Source: UBA4582 sp002389265
GTDB lineage: Bacteria; Pseudomonadota; Gammaproteobacteria; Pseudomonadales; Azotimanducaceae
NCBI GenBank assembly: GCA_943788825.1
Contig: CALSRT010000002.1
Coordinates: 496,001 to 560,000 of the forward strand
Direction: 5' to 3'
Length of the DNA: 64,000 bases
A program made the translations under genes and the position numbers. Within the stretch, counting starts at the first letter, position 1. Each line of letters begins with the position of its first letter. The notes beneath the pieces were generated by a model that had not been told where the DNA came from, ran no database searches, and saw nothing but the letters and a program-made list of their open reading frames with translations. Positions 1 to 8,483 of this stretch are shown in pieces.

Positions 1-260
1 CTAAAGATGGCGACCCATTCATTGATGTTAGTGGGTAAGTTGGTGTTGCTGACCCCGAGCGCTTGTCTGACTTGTGCGTCCACGTAGGTCGATTTGGCCA
101 CTCTAATGGCCGCTGTATAGTTGGTGTTGACCCGGGCCATGTTGGCGGTTGAGATATATTGCTGGTAGGCCGGCAGCGCGATGGCGGCCAGTATGCCGAT
201 AATGGCGATGACAATCATCAGTTCGATAAGGGTAAAGCCGTTCTGTGATGTTCGACGCAT
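1..260 (-). CDS. Type IV pilin (major/minor pilin), 3' part beyond the window
   Basis: This is the N-terminal part of a type IV pilin, the subunit of a surface fibre used for twitching, attachment or DNA uptake. It begins with a short basic leader (MRRTSQNG), then the prepilin peptidase site and N-methylated helix GFTLIELMIVIAIIGILAAI, with Glu at position 5 of the mature protein as pilin assembly requires. The readable globular part is about 60 residues and the gene runs off the left edge. An in-frame ATG 15 bases upstream (275) would give a 13-residue leader; neither start has a strong ribosome-binding site. Whether it is the major pilin or a minor pilin cannot be decided without the C-terminal disulfide region. 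Confidence 0.93.
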   Translation of the reverse strand, partial: MRRTSQNGFTLIELMIVIAIIGILAAIALPAYQQYISTANMARVNTNYTAAIRVAKSTYVDAQVRQALGVSNTNLPTNINEWVAIF

Positions 261-275
261 AGCGGAGTTTCTCAT

Positions 276-662
276 GGAGTTTAAATGTTTGCCGGTGTCA
301 GTGCTGCCAAGGTGGTGTCTGGATTATTCTCGCCGATCCTAGGTCAAAAAGGCTATCCATTGAGACTATGTCACACCCTCTATTTCGCTGCAGCTATTGG
401 TTGATGTCTGTTATCCGGTCCAGGCCCCTAAACAAATTTGCAAATCTCATACCATCGCAGAGAAACTGTCGCCCAGTGGGTTCAAGCCTATTGTTGAAGC
501 AGGTTATGGGCTGGATGGTAGCGGCCTGGGTGCCAATCTGGGCACTATCAGGCGGCACTTGATGTTCAGTTGATGTCAGTAAGCGACACTGCGGGTCAGC
601 TGTTAGCAACGGCTGGTGTAGCATCTTAAGCCTTAGGATCAAACCAACCGGTGTTGAGCGGC
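276..662. other. Non-coding stretch upstream of the pilin gene
   Basis: About 390 bases with no gene I can support. It should hold the leftward pilin promoter, but I found no convincing sigma-54 (GG-N10-GC) or sigma-70 element by eye. Open frames here on both strands have composition unlike the neighbouring proteins and lack ribosome-binding sites. Confidence 0.5.
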
Positions 663-718
663 GTTATGGCAGGTCTGTTATGGCAGGGCTGTTATGGCAG
701 GGCTCTTATGGCAGGTCT
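663..718. repeat. Four tandem 14-bp repeats at the 3' end of a small gene
   Basis: Four head-to-tail copies of GTTATGGCAGGxCT lie at 663-676, 677-690, 691-704 and 705-718, nearly identical. The rightmost copy contains the stop codon of the leftward gene at 706, so the array starts inside the last codons and runs on into the spacer. Confidence 0.9.
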
Positions 719-1053
719 ACCATCAGCTCCAAGTAATGCCATTTTTCACTCAGTCTCTGCCAATAGTAGAAGCGCGCAGAGTCCGTTTCGATCACATCGT
801 CGTCTTCCACATGTACTACATGACCCTCGGCTAACATCCAGGCGTATTGCTCTACAGCGTAGGATATTTCTTCGATGATGCCGTGATTGAAATTAATATC
901 AAAGATGTCATAGCGCGTATCCTCTGCTCGCTCCTGGGGTTCCTGATCTAGCAGTTGGTTGATGGCCTGGCTCGCGATGCCGGTGGGCTCGACGCGGGCG
1001 AGGGAATCCTGCAGTTCACGCCGATTCATCAAGTTAAGGCTGGTAGTTTCCAT
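706..1053 (-). CDS. Hypothetical small acidic protein
   Basis: A 115-residue protein starting METTSLNLMNRRELQDSL. The longer open frame (to 1191) is rejected because its extra 46 residues include the translated 12-bp repeat at 1168-1199. It has no signal peptide, membrane segment or recognisable catalytic motif. It is acidic (a DDD run near residue 92) and rich in aromatics near the C-terminus (FYYWQRL, KWHYLELMVDL). I do not recognise the family. It sits alone between the pilin and the peptide-binding protein genes, and its stop codon lies in a tandem repeat. Codon use is consistent with a real gene, but the function is unknown. Confidence 0.6.
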   Translation of the reverse strand: METTSLNLMNRRELQDSLARVEPTGIASQAINQLLDQEPQERAEDTRYDIFDINFNHGIIEEISYAVEQYAWMLAEGHVVHVEDDDVIETDSARFYYWQRLSEKWHYLELMVDLP

Positions 1054-1167
1054 GGCTTGCGGTATCCAATAAATAAGTGATGTGATGGTGCTCGCTGAAC
1101 CATCACACCTTGATTTTGACGGTATTGGTAACGGCTTGATAAACACGGGCAAGAGCGAAGAGTAAAG

Positions 1168-1199
1168 GCAGTCAATCAAGCAGTCAATCAAACAGTCAA
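1168..1199. repeat. 12-bp tandem repeat, about 2.7 copies
   Basis: GCAGTCAATCAA occurs twice head to tail (1168-1179 and 1180-1191), followed by a partial copy ACAGTCAA. It lies in the spacer between the hypothetical gene and the 3' end of the peptide-binding protein gene. Confidence 0.8.
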
Positions 1200-1241
1200 G
1201 GGTGCTGCGTGCTGAAAATAGCTCGGTAGGTCAGGGGTTCG

Positions 1242-2882
1242 TTAATTGTCGATATAGCCTCTTGAAAAGTCCATCACCGGATAGCGCACCAGGCCTTTGA
1301 GTCGTTCATTTTGTAGGTATACCAAGGAATAAATGTGGGTAGGCACTATTGGCGCTGCCTCGAATAAAATTTGCTGCATGGCACCGAAGGCGTCCATGCG
1401 TGCCTGTGGATCAGTCGATGAATGGGTTATGGCTAGCAACCGATCGTATTGCGTATTCTGAAAGCCACCGTCGTTGTAGGGCCCAGTAGATTGAAAAATG
1501 CCGGCAAAAAATACCGGATCGAAAATAGGGCCACCGCAAAATGCTGCGCGAGCTATGTCAAATTCGCGATCGTGCATTTTTTTGATCGCTTGTTTGAAGG
1601 TCTGCTTGTCGACGCGAACAGTCAGGCCGAGAGACGATTGCAGTTGTGACTGAATGAATTCAGCATCGATCTGCCGAGTTTCGTTAGCCAGTAATATGAG
1701 GGGTTGAATCTCGTCTACGCCAAGCTCAGCTTTGGCTTGGCTGAGGAGTTGTCGGGCCCGGTCGATATCAAAAGGGATTGCCGGCGCAGGATATTCGGCT
1801 TGGAAACGTTGCTTGACCCCTCGGGTTGGGCCGGCAAGCACCGAGTCGATTTTCTTCACGCCGGGCATGCCAATAATATTGTTGATATAACTGTCTCGAT
1901 TGATGCCGAGTCGAATGGCATGGCGTAATTTTTTATTGGCAGTGGGGTGGTCTGAATGCATATTCAAAATCAACCAAGCCATGCAATTTGTCGGAGCCTT
2001 GTTGACCCGATAGCCTGCGGCTGAGGCGTCGTCGAGGATGTCTTCGTTAAGGTCTAGCGCCGCGAGTTCGCCGCTCTTGAACAGGTTTAGCAGTGCGCGG
2101 TTGTCGGCAGTGATGTAGCCTATGTTAATGCCAGACAGAGGTACGTCAGCCTTGCGCCAGTAATGTTCATTTCGAGTCAGGGTCATGGATGCGCTGTGCA
2201 CCCAGCTATCGAGCTTAAATGGGCCATTTGACAGCAGGTTATCTGAGTCAGCGCCATATTTATCTCGTTGAGAAGAAACGAATGCTGCGTTCAATGGCAT
2301 GTAGGCTGTGCCACTGAGAACGTGTAAGAGATAAGGGGCTGGTCGGGATAACATAACCTGCAGTGTGTGGCTATCCAGGGCCTTGACGCCCAGGGTCTCT
2401 GGCGGCTGTTGGCCGGCGATAATGGCCTCGGCGTTGAGCAGCAGATAGGTAAAAAATGTTGAACCCGCCGCTGCGGTTTTAGGATCGACCAGGCGCCGCC
2501 AGGCGAAAACAAAGTCTTGAGCGGTCACTGGCTCGCCGTTCGCCCAGCGGGCATCTGTACGCAAGGTAAAGGTCGCGCTCGTAGGTGTGAGAACCCAGCT
2601 CTTAGCGACACCAGGTTGAATTTCCCCGCGCCGATCTACTCGAACCAGGGCTTCATTAATTAAGCCGAGAATAAATGCGCTGGTGGTATCTTCTGCCAAT
2701 GACGTGTCGAGGCTGGGCGGTTCCTGGGCTAAGCTCAGGGTGATGCGCCCTGTCTCGGGTTCTATGCCCTTGGCCAAGGCCTGAGGCAGGCAGGCAATTA
2801 GCCACAAAAAGACCAGAGCCCAAGCTAGTGTTGCGTGAGCGTGATATGGGGTTTCCCCCCTAGTCAGCCTAGGCAGTACCAT
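1242..2882 (-). CDS. Peptide/oligopeptide ABC transporter substrate-binding protein (SBP family 5)
   Basis: A 546-residue periplasmic solute-binding protein of the OppA/DppA type. After an N-terminal export signal (hydrophobic core around residues 18-36, ending PQALA) comes the family pattern: LSLAQEPPSLDTSLAED, then INEALVRVDRRGEIQPGVAKSW and WANGEPVTAQDFVFAWRRL, which are the hallmarks of SBP_bac_5. The length fits OppA (about 540). No permease or ATPase gene lies next to it, so it either works with a transporter encoded elsewhere or, like MppA-type orphans, feeds a shared permease. The ATG at 2882 is preferred over a TTG one codon upstream; an AAAGG sits about 11 bases before it. It is divergent from the Ntn-hydrolase gene, about 130 bases away. 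Confidence 0.93.
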   Translation of the reverse strand: MVLPRLTRGETPYHAHATLAWALVFLWLIACLPQALAKGIEPETGRITLSLAQEPPSLDTSLAEDTTSAFILGLINEALVRVDRRGEIQPGVAKSWVLTPTSATFTLRTDARWANGEPVTAQDFVFAWRRLVDPKTAAAGSTFFTYLLLNAEAIIAGQQPPETLGVKALDSHTLQVMLSRPAPYLLHVLSGTAYMPLNAAFVSSQRDKYGADSDNLLSNGPFKLDSWVHSASMTLTRNEHYWRKADVPLSGINIGYITADNRALLNLFKSGELAALDLNEDILDDASAAGYRVNKAPTNCMAWLILNMHSDHPTANKKLRHAIRLGINRDSYINNIIGMPGVKKIDSVLAGPTRGVKQRFQAEYPAPAIPFDIDRARQLLSQAKAELGVDEIQPLILLANETRQIDAEFIQSQLQSSLGLTVRVDKQTFKQAIKKMHDREFDIARAAFCGGPIFDPVFFAGIFQSTGPYNDGGFQNTQYDRLLAITHSSTDPQARMDAFGAMQQILFEAAPIVPTHIYSLVYLQNERLKGLVRYPVMDFSRGYIDN

Positions 2883-3014
2883 CAATTGGATAGACCTTTC
2901 GCCGTTAGATGTGAGTTTACGCTACCATAACCCTCATTCCGGGTGTGAGCGATTTGATATTCGACGACGGGATGGGTAATTTGTGGAGAGTCATCAAAGG
3001 ATCATTAAGCGAAT

Positions 3015-5246
3015 ATGAAACATCGTATCCCGGAAGCCACCGCACCTCTTGAAATATGTTGGGATAAAATAGGTATCCCGCATATATTTGCCCAAAATGT
3101 TGAAGATGCGTTTCGCGGCATGGGCTATGCCTGTGCCAGCGAGCGGCTCTGGCAGCTGCATTTAAGCAACCTGTATGCAACGGGTACGGCAGCGAGCGCT
3201 ATGGGCGAAAAATATGTCGCTCAAGATCTGATGCACCGGGCGTTCAATGTCACCGCTTATGATATTCCTGACTCGCCCGGTGACTATATCGTTGATGCCT
3301 ATCTGCAGGGTGTTAACAGCTATGTAGATTCTCTTGACGAGATACCACCTGAGTTTCTCAAGGCCGGCACGCAGCCAAGACATTATACCCGCCATGATGT
3401 CGCGTCGCGGTACCGATTTACAGGTTGGTTCCAGCACAAGACCTGGTTGGAGAAAATTTATCTCGGCAAGTTAATGGCCACGCACGGCGTGGATTGGTTT
3501 CGCAATCATGTGCTGCGGTTCTCCAGCGCTGATGCCGATAATGTGGCGCTGTTGCGAGATGCCTTGTTAGACATAGACCTGAATGTTGCGAAGCTGCTGT
3601 TTCCCCATGAAACTCGTCTAAGCGGTAGTAATAATTGGGCGGTCTCGGCAGCGTTATCCAAATCGGGCATGCCGTTGCTGGCGATGGACCCCCACCAACC
3701 GCACACCATACCGAACACGTTTTTCTATTCCCATTTGAGCGCACCAGGGTGGGATACTTTTGGCGCCAGTTTTCCTGGCGTACCTTACTTCATGATGGGC
3801 TTCAATCAGGACGTGTCATGGGGTTTGACCACCGGTTTTGTCGATACCTACGATGTCTTTGTAGAGCGAGATACGCCTGACTTCAGCCGCGGTTATGAGA
3901 TTGCGGTGGCGGGCCAGGCGTCGCGATCTTTTGCGGTCATGGAGTCAAAGCGGGGGCCGATCCTGGAGTCTATCACTGATAATCTAGGCATTACCGTGCC
4001 TGCCACGCGTCATCACGTCACGGCCCTGGATTGGGCCATGCGTGATCAGCCTACCTCTGCAGGTATTCTCGCCCTAATGCCGCTGGCTAAAACCAGCGCT
4101 GAGCTGGGCTCGGCATTGTTCGAAGCTGATCGATGTCCCTTGGTGAATAATATTATTGCAGTGGATCGCCACAATACTCTGCACCGCTATGTGGCGGCGA
4201 CGCTTCGCAAGCGCCCCGGCCATGGCAAGCCGGGTGTAACCGGGGTTGTGCCATTGCCCGGCTGGGATGAACAGTATGCGTTCGATACAAGCCAGGCCGA
4301 TGAGTTGTTGGTTGAGCAGAATCCGGCGACGGGTTATCTGTACACCGCGAACAGTGACACCATGGGAGATCGAGGCGAATACCCCATTCATAATTTTCCG
4401 ACGCAGGATGCTAGAGCTCGACGCATCGAAGAGCTGCTGATCGAGCAGGGCGATGGCTTCGACACGGACTATTTTTTGTCGATGCAGCGCGATTTGTTGG
4501 ATATCCGTGCTCGAGACCTGGTGCCGGCCTATATTCAAGCGCTGGCGACAGATCAGTCCAGTCCCGAGCTCCGCCTCGCCAAATCATTGCTGTCTGGCTG
4601 GGATTTTGTCGCGCATGTGGATTCTAAAGCGGCCTGTGTATTCTATCCGCTGTTGGAAAAACGAACCCACATTCGCTTTATGACCGCCGTTCTCGGTGAC
4701 TCGGCGATTCTGCAGACGCTGTCGTTGGTAGCGCCAGGTTTGAATCGATTTTCGATAGACCACTTCATGTGTGAAGGTTCGCCCTGGCTGGCCTATCGTG
4801 CACAATTTGAAGCGATGGTCTGCGAGGATGTTACTGCCATCATCCAAAGTTTGAGCAGTACCTGCGGTGACGATTGGCGTTGGGGTGATATTCATAAGGT
4901 TCGCTTTGGGCATTCACTGAGGAAGTTTCCAACGTGGCAGGACATGGTTGTCGGCCCTGATCCGATTGGTGGCAGTGCGACAACGCTGGCGATGGCAACC
5001 CATGTTTCGCCAAGCCCGCTGGAGATTGTGCAGGAGGTCTATCATGGCCCGGCATTTCGTTGGGTGGTTGACCTGGCCGATGCAAAACATCTCAAATTTG
5101 TGACCGCCAGTGGCAACGGCGGGCGACCAGACAGTCAGCACATCACCGACCATTACGCTGCCTGGCTCAAGGGTGAGTATTTCGACCTGAGTCTGGTTCG
5201 AGATGAGCTGGCGGTGGAGCGCATCGATGCCTTCGATGTTGGCTGA
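3015..5246 (+). CDS. Penicillin acylase family (Ntn) amidohydrolase without a signal peptide
   Basis: A 743-residue N-terminal-nucleophile hydrolase of the penicillin G acylase / acyl-homoserine lactone acylase family. Such enzymes cut themselves to expose a Ser or Cys at the start of the beta chain. Here the self-cleavage site reads LSGSNNWAV, making Ser205 the nucleophile; GSNNWAV is the family's most conserved motif. The alpha chain (residues 1-204) carries DKIGIPHIFAQNVEDAFRGMGYACASERLWQL, quoted here only as a landmark: I note D17, H23 and the GYACASERLWQL block. The length matches the family. Unlike periplasmic acylases it starts straight into the alpha chain with no signal peptide, suggesting a cytoplasmic enzyme. 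The acyl substrate (peptide, lactone, antibiotic) cannot be told from sequence. Confidence 0.93.
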   Translation: MKHRIPEATAPLEICWDKIGIPHIFAQNVEDAFRGMGYACASERLWQLHLSNLYATGTAASAMGEKYVAQDLMHRAFNVTAYDIPDSPGDYIVDAYLQGVNSYVDSLDEIPPEFLKAGTQPRHYTRHDVASRYRFTGWFQHKTWLEKIYLGKLMATHGVDWFRNHVLRFSSADADNVALLRDALLDIDLNVAKLLFPHETRLSGSNNWAVSAALSKSGMPLLAMDPHQPHTIPNTFFYSHLSAPGWDTFGASFPGVPYFMMGFNQDVSWGLTTGFVDTYDVFVERDTPDFSRGYEIAVAGQASRSFAVMESKRGPILESITDNLGITVPATRHHVTALDWAMRDQPTSAGILALMPLAKTSAELGSALFEADRCPLVNNIIAVDRHNTLHRYVAATLRKRPGHGKPGVTGVVPLPGWDEQYAFDTSQADELLVEQNPATGYLYTANSDTMGDRGEYPIHNFPTQDARARRIEELLIEQGDGFDTDYFLSMQRDLLDIRARDLVPAYIQALATDQSSPELRLAKSLLSGWDFVAHVDSKAACVFYPLLEKRTHIRFMTAVLGDSAILQTLSLVAPGLNRFSIDHFMCEGSPWLAYRAQFEAMVCEDVTAIIQSLSSTCGDDWRWGDIHKVRFGHSLRKFPTWQDMVVGPDPIGGSATTLAMATHVSPSPLEIVQEVYHGPAFRWVVDLADAKHLKFVTASGNGGRPDSQHITDHYAAWLKGEYFDLSLVRDELAVERIDAFDVG

Positions 5247-5300
5247 CCGCCTTGACTGCCATTTGCTCCGGCGTCTGCTTGCCGGCCGCTCACCTCACGC

Positions 5301-6068
5301 CTAGGCTGCCGGGTAGGCAGAGCCGCCATCGATCTTCAGAATGGCGCCGGTGGTAAAGCTTGAGGCATCACTGGCAAAGTATAAGGCCGCACCGACGATT
5401 TCCTCGGCCTGGCCACCTCGACCTAAGGGGATGGTGGTGCGGGCGCGCTCGTTGAATGCATCCATGTCCCAAGCCTTGGCGATGTCGGTCAAAAAGGGCC
5501 CTGGCATGATGCAGTTGACCCGAACTTTGGGGCTATAGGCTCGCGCCAAGCCTAAGGTAAACGCATTGATGCCAGCCTTGGCCATACCGTAGGGCAGTTC
5601 CGTCGGGGTAGGCTGCACGGCTGCGGTGCTACTCACCATAATGATTGAACCGCCATCACCGGCAGCCATGCGCTCGCCGACCAGTGTTGATAGGCGAAAT
5701 GGGCCGCGCAGATTAACCTGTAGAATTTTTTCGTATAACGCTTCGGTGACGTTCGTGAGCTTGTCATACAAGGGTGACATGCCGGCGTTATTTACCAGAA
5801 TGTCGACTTTGCCGAATGTTGTATAAGCAAACTCGGCAAGTCGATCGCTGGCGTCCCAGTCACCGGCGTGATAGCCGAAGCCGTGACACTCCTGGCCAGA
5901 TTCGGCCTGAATGTCTTTGGCCACTGTAATGCAGGCTGCTTCTTTGCGGCTAGCGACGATGACGCGTGCGCCTGCGGCGGCAAAAGCCTTGCACATTTCG
6001 AGCCCCATGCCGCGGCTGCCACCTGTGACCACAGCCACTTTTCCTGTCAAATCAAATCGATCTGCCAT
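5301..6068 (-). CDS. SDR family NAD(P)-dependent oxidoreductase
   Basis: A classical short-chain dehydrogenase of 255 residues. The cofactor motif TGGSRGMG is at 15-22, NNAG at 93-96, the active Ser near 146-147 and the catalytic YGMAK with Tyr160 and Lys164. The C-terminal DGGSAYPAA fits the 3-ketoacyl reductase-like branch, which often acts on hydroxyacyl or alcohol substrates. The start is set at MADRFDLTGK because GGA lies nine bases upstream; a longer start three codons earlier would abut its own Shine-Dalgarno. It is divergent from the acyl-CoA dehydrogenase at 6444, with a shared 375-bp upstream region, so the two may be co-regulated in fatty-acid or steroid-type catabolism. Confidence 0.95.
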   Translation of the reverse strand: MADRFDLTGKVAVVTGGSRGMGLEMCKAFAAAGARVIVASRKEAACITVAKDIQAESGQECHGFGYHAGDWDASDRLAEFAYTTFGKVDILVNNAGMSPLYDKLTNVTEALYEKILQVNLRGPFRLSTLVGERMAAGDGGSIIMVSSTAAVQPTPTELPYGMAKAGINAFTLGLARAYSPKVRVNCIMPGPFLTDIAKAWDMDAFNERARTTIPLGRGGQAEEIVGAALYFASDASSFTTGAILKIDGGSAYPAA

Positions 6069-6443
6069 GATTTTCATTCCTTTTTCGGTTGAGTCATATC
6101 AGTTGTCGTTAGCCGACTGTCAGAGCTTTCTTATATAGGATGGTGCGAGTCTGAGCAAATGCTTTGCTCGCTAGAATATGTTGCACAAGGCTGATAGTCG
6201 GTCGACTTGGCTCGAGTTGCAGGGGCATGTTCAGCTCATGGTAACTGCCTAAACGCGGGAAGTGGTATCTGGCAGGCGCGACTTCGTCGGGTTGATTTGA
6301 AGTGTTCTGCTGGTACACTGCCGAGGTAACTGGATTTAGGGTCAGCATTCAAAAGATGCTGGCGAAGCGTTAATGCAAAGCGCTTTAAGACAGAGAGCGT
6401 TAAAACAGCGAACTTCAAAACAGCAAACCAGAGGGTATGGGCA
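6069..6443. other. Divergent upstream region, with degenerate 15-bp repeats next to the acyl-CoA dehydrogenase
   Basis: No gene is supported here. It must contain the promoters for the leftward SDR and the rightward acyl-CoA dehydrogenase. From 6379 to 6423 there are three degenerate 15-base units each ending A-G/A-ACAG (6379-6393, 6394-6408, 6409-6423), directly before the ribosome-binding site AGAGGG of the dehydrogenase. Confidence 0.5.
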
Positions 6444-7673
6444 ATGATCGATTTCGAAATTCCAGAAGATGCAAGAACGGTCCGCAATAAAGTGCGAAAG
6501 TTTGTTCAAGAAGAATGTCATCCCGCGGAAGAGAGCTGTACCGCCGACAATTTTGAGAGTGTTCTTGCTGAGCTAAGAGGCAAGGCCCGGGCGCAAGGTC
6601 TTTGGTGCCCATTTATACCCCAGGAGCATGGCGGCATGGGGCTGCGACCTTTAGCGAATGCGCTGGTGCAAATGGAACTGGGCGAAAGCTTTTTGGGTGC
6701 ACTATCGATGAACACTCAAGGTCCTGACGATGCCACTATGTTGACGCTACTCGAACATGGTACCGATCATCAAAAAGAAAAGTTTCTCAAACCTTTGCTT
6801 AACGGTGAGAAACGCATCTGTTATTCCATGACTGAAAAAGCCGCCGGTGCTGACGCAACGGGTATGCAAACAACCGCGGTGTTGGAAGGCGATGAGTGGG
6901 TACTGAATGGCGAAAAATGGTTTAGCTCGTCCGCCAGTGTTGCTGACATAGCCGTGGTTATGGCCAAGACGGACCCCGATGCACCACGTCATGAGCAGTA
7001 CTCCACGTTTATTGTCGAGTTGCCGAACGCCGGTTATGAAATTGTTCGAAATATCGAAACTATGCAGCCACACACGGAATTGGGGCTTAAGTTAGGCGGC
7101 TCCCATTCAGAGATTAATATCGAGAATTTGCGCGTGCCGCGAGAGAATATTCTAGGTGGTCGGGGCCAGGGATTTAACATGGGTCAGCATCGACTGGCCT
7201 ATGGTCGCCTGCGACATGGTATGCATAATGTTGCCATCGCTCAGCGCGCTCTTGACCTTGCTGCCGGTCATGTGGTCAATCGAGTGACATTCGGCGAACG
7301 TCTGGCGGATCGTCAAGGCGTTCGTTGGATGTTTGCTGATTGCGCTGCCGAAATCTATAAGGCGCGCTTGATGTTGCTGCATATTGCCTATAAGGCCGAA
7401 AAGGGCATGGACTTGCGTCAAGAAAATGGTATAGCCAAGGTGTTTTTGGCAAACATGGTGCACCAGGTTGTGGATACTGCTCTGCAACTTCATGGCGCTT
7501 TGGGCTACAGCCACGACACCCCCCTCGCTCGTTGGTACACCGCTGTTAGGTCCCAGCGCCTAGTAGATGGACCCGACGAGGTTCATCGCTGGAGAACCGG
7601 TGCCAACGTGATTAAGGCCTTTGAAAAATATGGTACAACGGCCTCTGCTTGTGGTGGTGAGTTGTTCGACTAA
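6444..7673 (+). CDS. Acyl-CoA dehydrogenase family protein
   Basis: A 409-residue FAD flavoenzyme of the acyl-CoA dehydrogenase superfamily, which makes 2-enoyl-CoA from saturated acyl-CoA. The N-terminal helical domain starts MIDFEIPEDARTVRNKVRKF. The middle beta domain carries CYSMTEKAAGADATGMQ and the DEWVLNGEKWFSS substrate/FAD block. The C-terminal helical domain has FGERLADRQGVRWM, LQLHGALGYSHDTPLARWY and VDGPDEVHRW. The last region resembles the ACAD10/11-like branch, where the catalytic base is placed differently from medium-chain enzymes, so chain-length preference is open. The start has AGAGGG about eight bases upstream. It stands alone, divergent from the SDR gene. Confidence 0.94.
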   Translation: MIDFEIPEDARTVRNKVRKFVQEECHPAEESCTADNFESVLAELRGKARAQGLWCPFIPQEHGGMGLRPLANALVQMELGESFLGALSMNTQGPDDATMLTLLEHGTDHQKEKFLKPLLNGEKRICYSMTEKAAGADATGMQTTAVLEGDEWVLNGEKWFSSSASVADIAVVMAKTDPDAPRHEQYSTFIVELPNAGYEIVRNIETMQPHTELGLKLGGSHSEINIENLRVPRENILGGRGQGFNMGQHRLAYGRLRHGMHNVAIAQRALDLAAGHVVNRVTFGERLADRQGVRWMFADCAAEIYKARLMLLHIAYKAEKGMDLRQENGIAKVFLANMVHQVVDTALQLHGALGYSHDTPLARWYTAVRSQRLVDGPDEVHRWRTGANVIKAFEKYGTTASACGGELFD

Positions 7674-7682
7674 CCCTTCACA

Positions 7683-7699
7683 TTTCGCCAACGGCGAAA
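7683..7699. terminator. Small hairpin after the acyl-CoA dehydrogenase gene
   Basis: TTTCGCC-AAC-GGCGAAA forms a perfect 7-bp stem with a 3-base loop ten bases after the stop codon. No U-rich tail follows, so it is at best a weak or factor-assisted terminator, or a 3'-end stabilising hairpin. Confidence 0.4.
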
Positions 7700-7814
7700 A
7701 TGGCGAGGCCAACGGGTTTCTAGCGTCGCCAAGCATCGGCCTGTAGCCTTCAATGATCAAAGGCGCCTGCAAATAGATGGGCGTTTTTGATCTGCCGTTA
7801 ATCTATTACAGCTG

Positions 7815-7841
7815 AATGGGATCAATGGGATCAATGGGATC
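7815..7841. repeat. 9-bp tandem repeat, three copies
   Basis: AATGGGATC occurs three times in a row in the spacer between the convergent acyl-CoA dehydrogenase and MarR genes. Confidence 0.85.
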
Positions 7842-7871
7842 TAAGGTGGCATGAGAAAAATCTCACTGCGC

Positions 7872-7898
7872 AAGCGCTTCCAGATGAATCAAGCGCTT
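7872..7898 (-). terminator. Hairpin overlapping the MarR gene stop
   Basis: Two copies of the self-complementary octamer AAGCGCTT (7872-7879 and 7891-7898) can pair across an 11-base loop. The right copy overlaps the MarR gene stop codon. On the minus strand a short T-run (GATTTTTC) follows about ten bases later, so this may end the MarR/BCCT transcript. Confidence 0.4.
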
Positions 7899-8412
7899 AC
7901 TTTGCGGGGGTCATCGCAGCCATTGGGTCAACTGGATCGTCGATGATACCTGAGGTGAGCAAGGGTGCCACAACAATGTCGCTCGCGTCCATCATTTGCA
8001 CAACGCGCTGCAACGAAGCGATGACTTGGTTTTGCTCCCAATCCCTTAATTGATTAAACCGTTCAGTGAAGTGCTCCTGTAGCGGCATGGGTGAGTTGGC
8101 TAGCACCTCTTTGCCGTGATCGGTCAGATGGACATAGATCCGACGTCGATCAATCACGCCGCGTTGGCGACTCACTAGGCGGTGCTTCTCCATTCGATCA
8201 ACAATATTAGTGATGGTTGCTTGGCTTAAGCTGACAGCACTGGCGAGTTCGCCAGTGGTGATCTCCCCTTGATCACGAATGACGCGCAATATCAGCAGCT
8301 GCGGGGTGGTCAGCCCGGTCTTTTTAAGCAGCTGCTTAGAATGCAATTCGGTGGCGCGAATCAGCTGTCTCAAACTCATCAGGACCTGATCGATCGGTTC
8401 TACCATGTTCAT
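7897..8412 (-). CDS. MarR family transcriptional regulator
   Basis: A 171-residue winged-helix repressor-type protein. The recognition helix region reads ITTGELASAVSLSQATITNI (about residues 51-70) and the wing RQRGVIDRRRIYVHLTDHGKEVL contains the DRR...LT..G signature of MarR; key residues are D93, R94 and R95. It probably binds a palindromic operator as a dimer and is released by a small aromatic ligand or by oxidation. The C-terminal 25 residues are a low-complexity tail. It lies 71 bases downstream of the BCCT transporter stop on the same strand, so it could control that gene or be co-transcribed with it. A 6-bp GCTAGC pair in the gap (8442-8465) could be its operator. Confidence 0.93.
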   Translation of the reverse strand: MNMVEPIDQVLMSLRQLIRATELHSKQLLKKTGLTTPQLLILRVIRDQGEITTGELASAVSLSQATITNIVDRMEKHRLVSRQRGVIDRRRIYVHLTDHGKEVLANSPMPLQEHFTERFNQLRDWEQNQVIASLQRVVQMMDASDIVVAPLLTSGIIDDPVDPMAAMTPAK

Positions 8413-8441
8413 AATTCTCGTCAGTATCTCGCGGATAATAT

Positions 8442-8465
8442 GCTAGCTCATGCGGCTAGGCTAGC
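8442..8465. promoter_or_regulatory. Possible MarR operator (paired GCTAGC half-sites)
   Basis: GCTAGC occurs at 8442-8447 and 8460-8465, flanked outward by ATAT-like bases on each side, in the gap just upstream of the MarR start. Autoregulation through such a site is usual for MarR proteins, but the assignment is only positional. Confidence 0.3.
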
Positions 8466-8483
8466 GAATATGGCGCAGCTAAA

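Noticed and set aside
394..642. 82-codon leftward frame in the region upstream of the pilin gene
   Set aside because: No ribosome-binding site, no recognisable domain, and another frame of similar length lies on the opposite strand; composition does not look like the neighbouring proteins.
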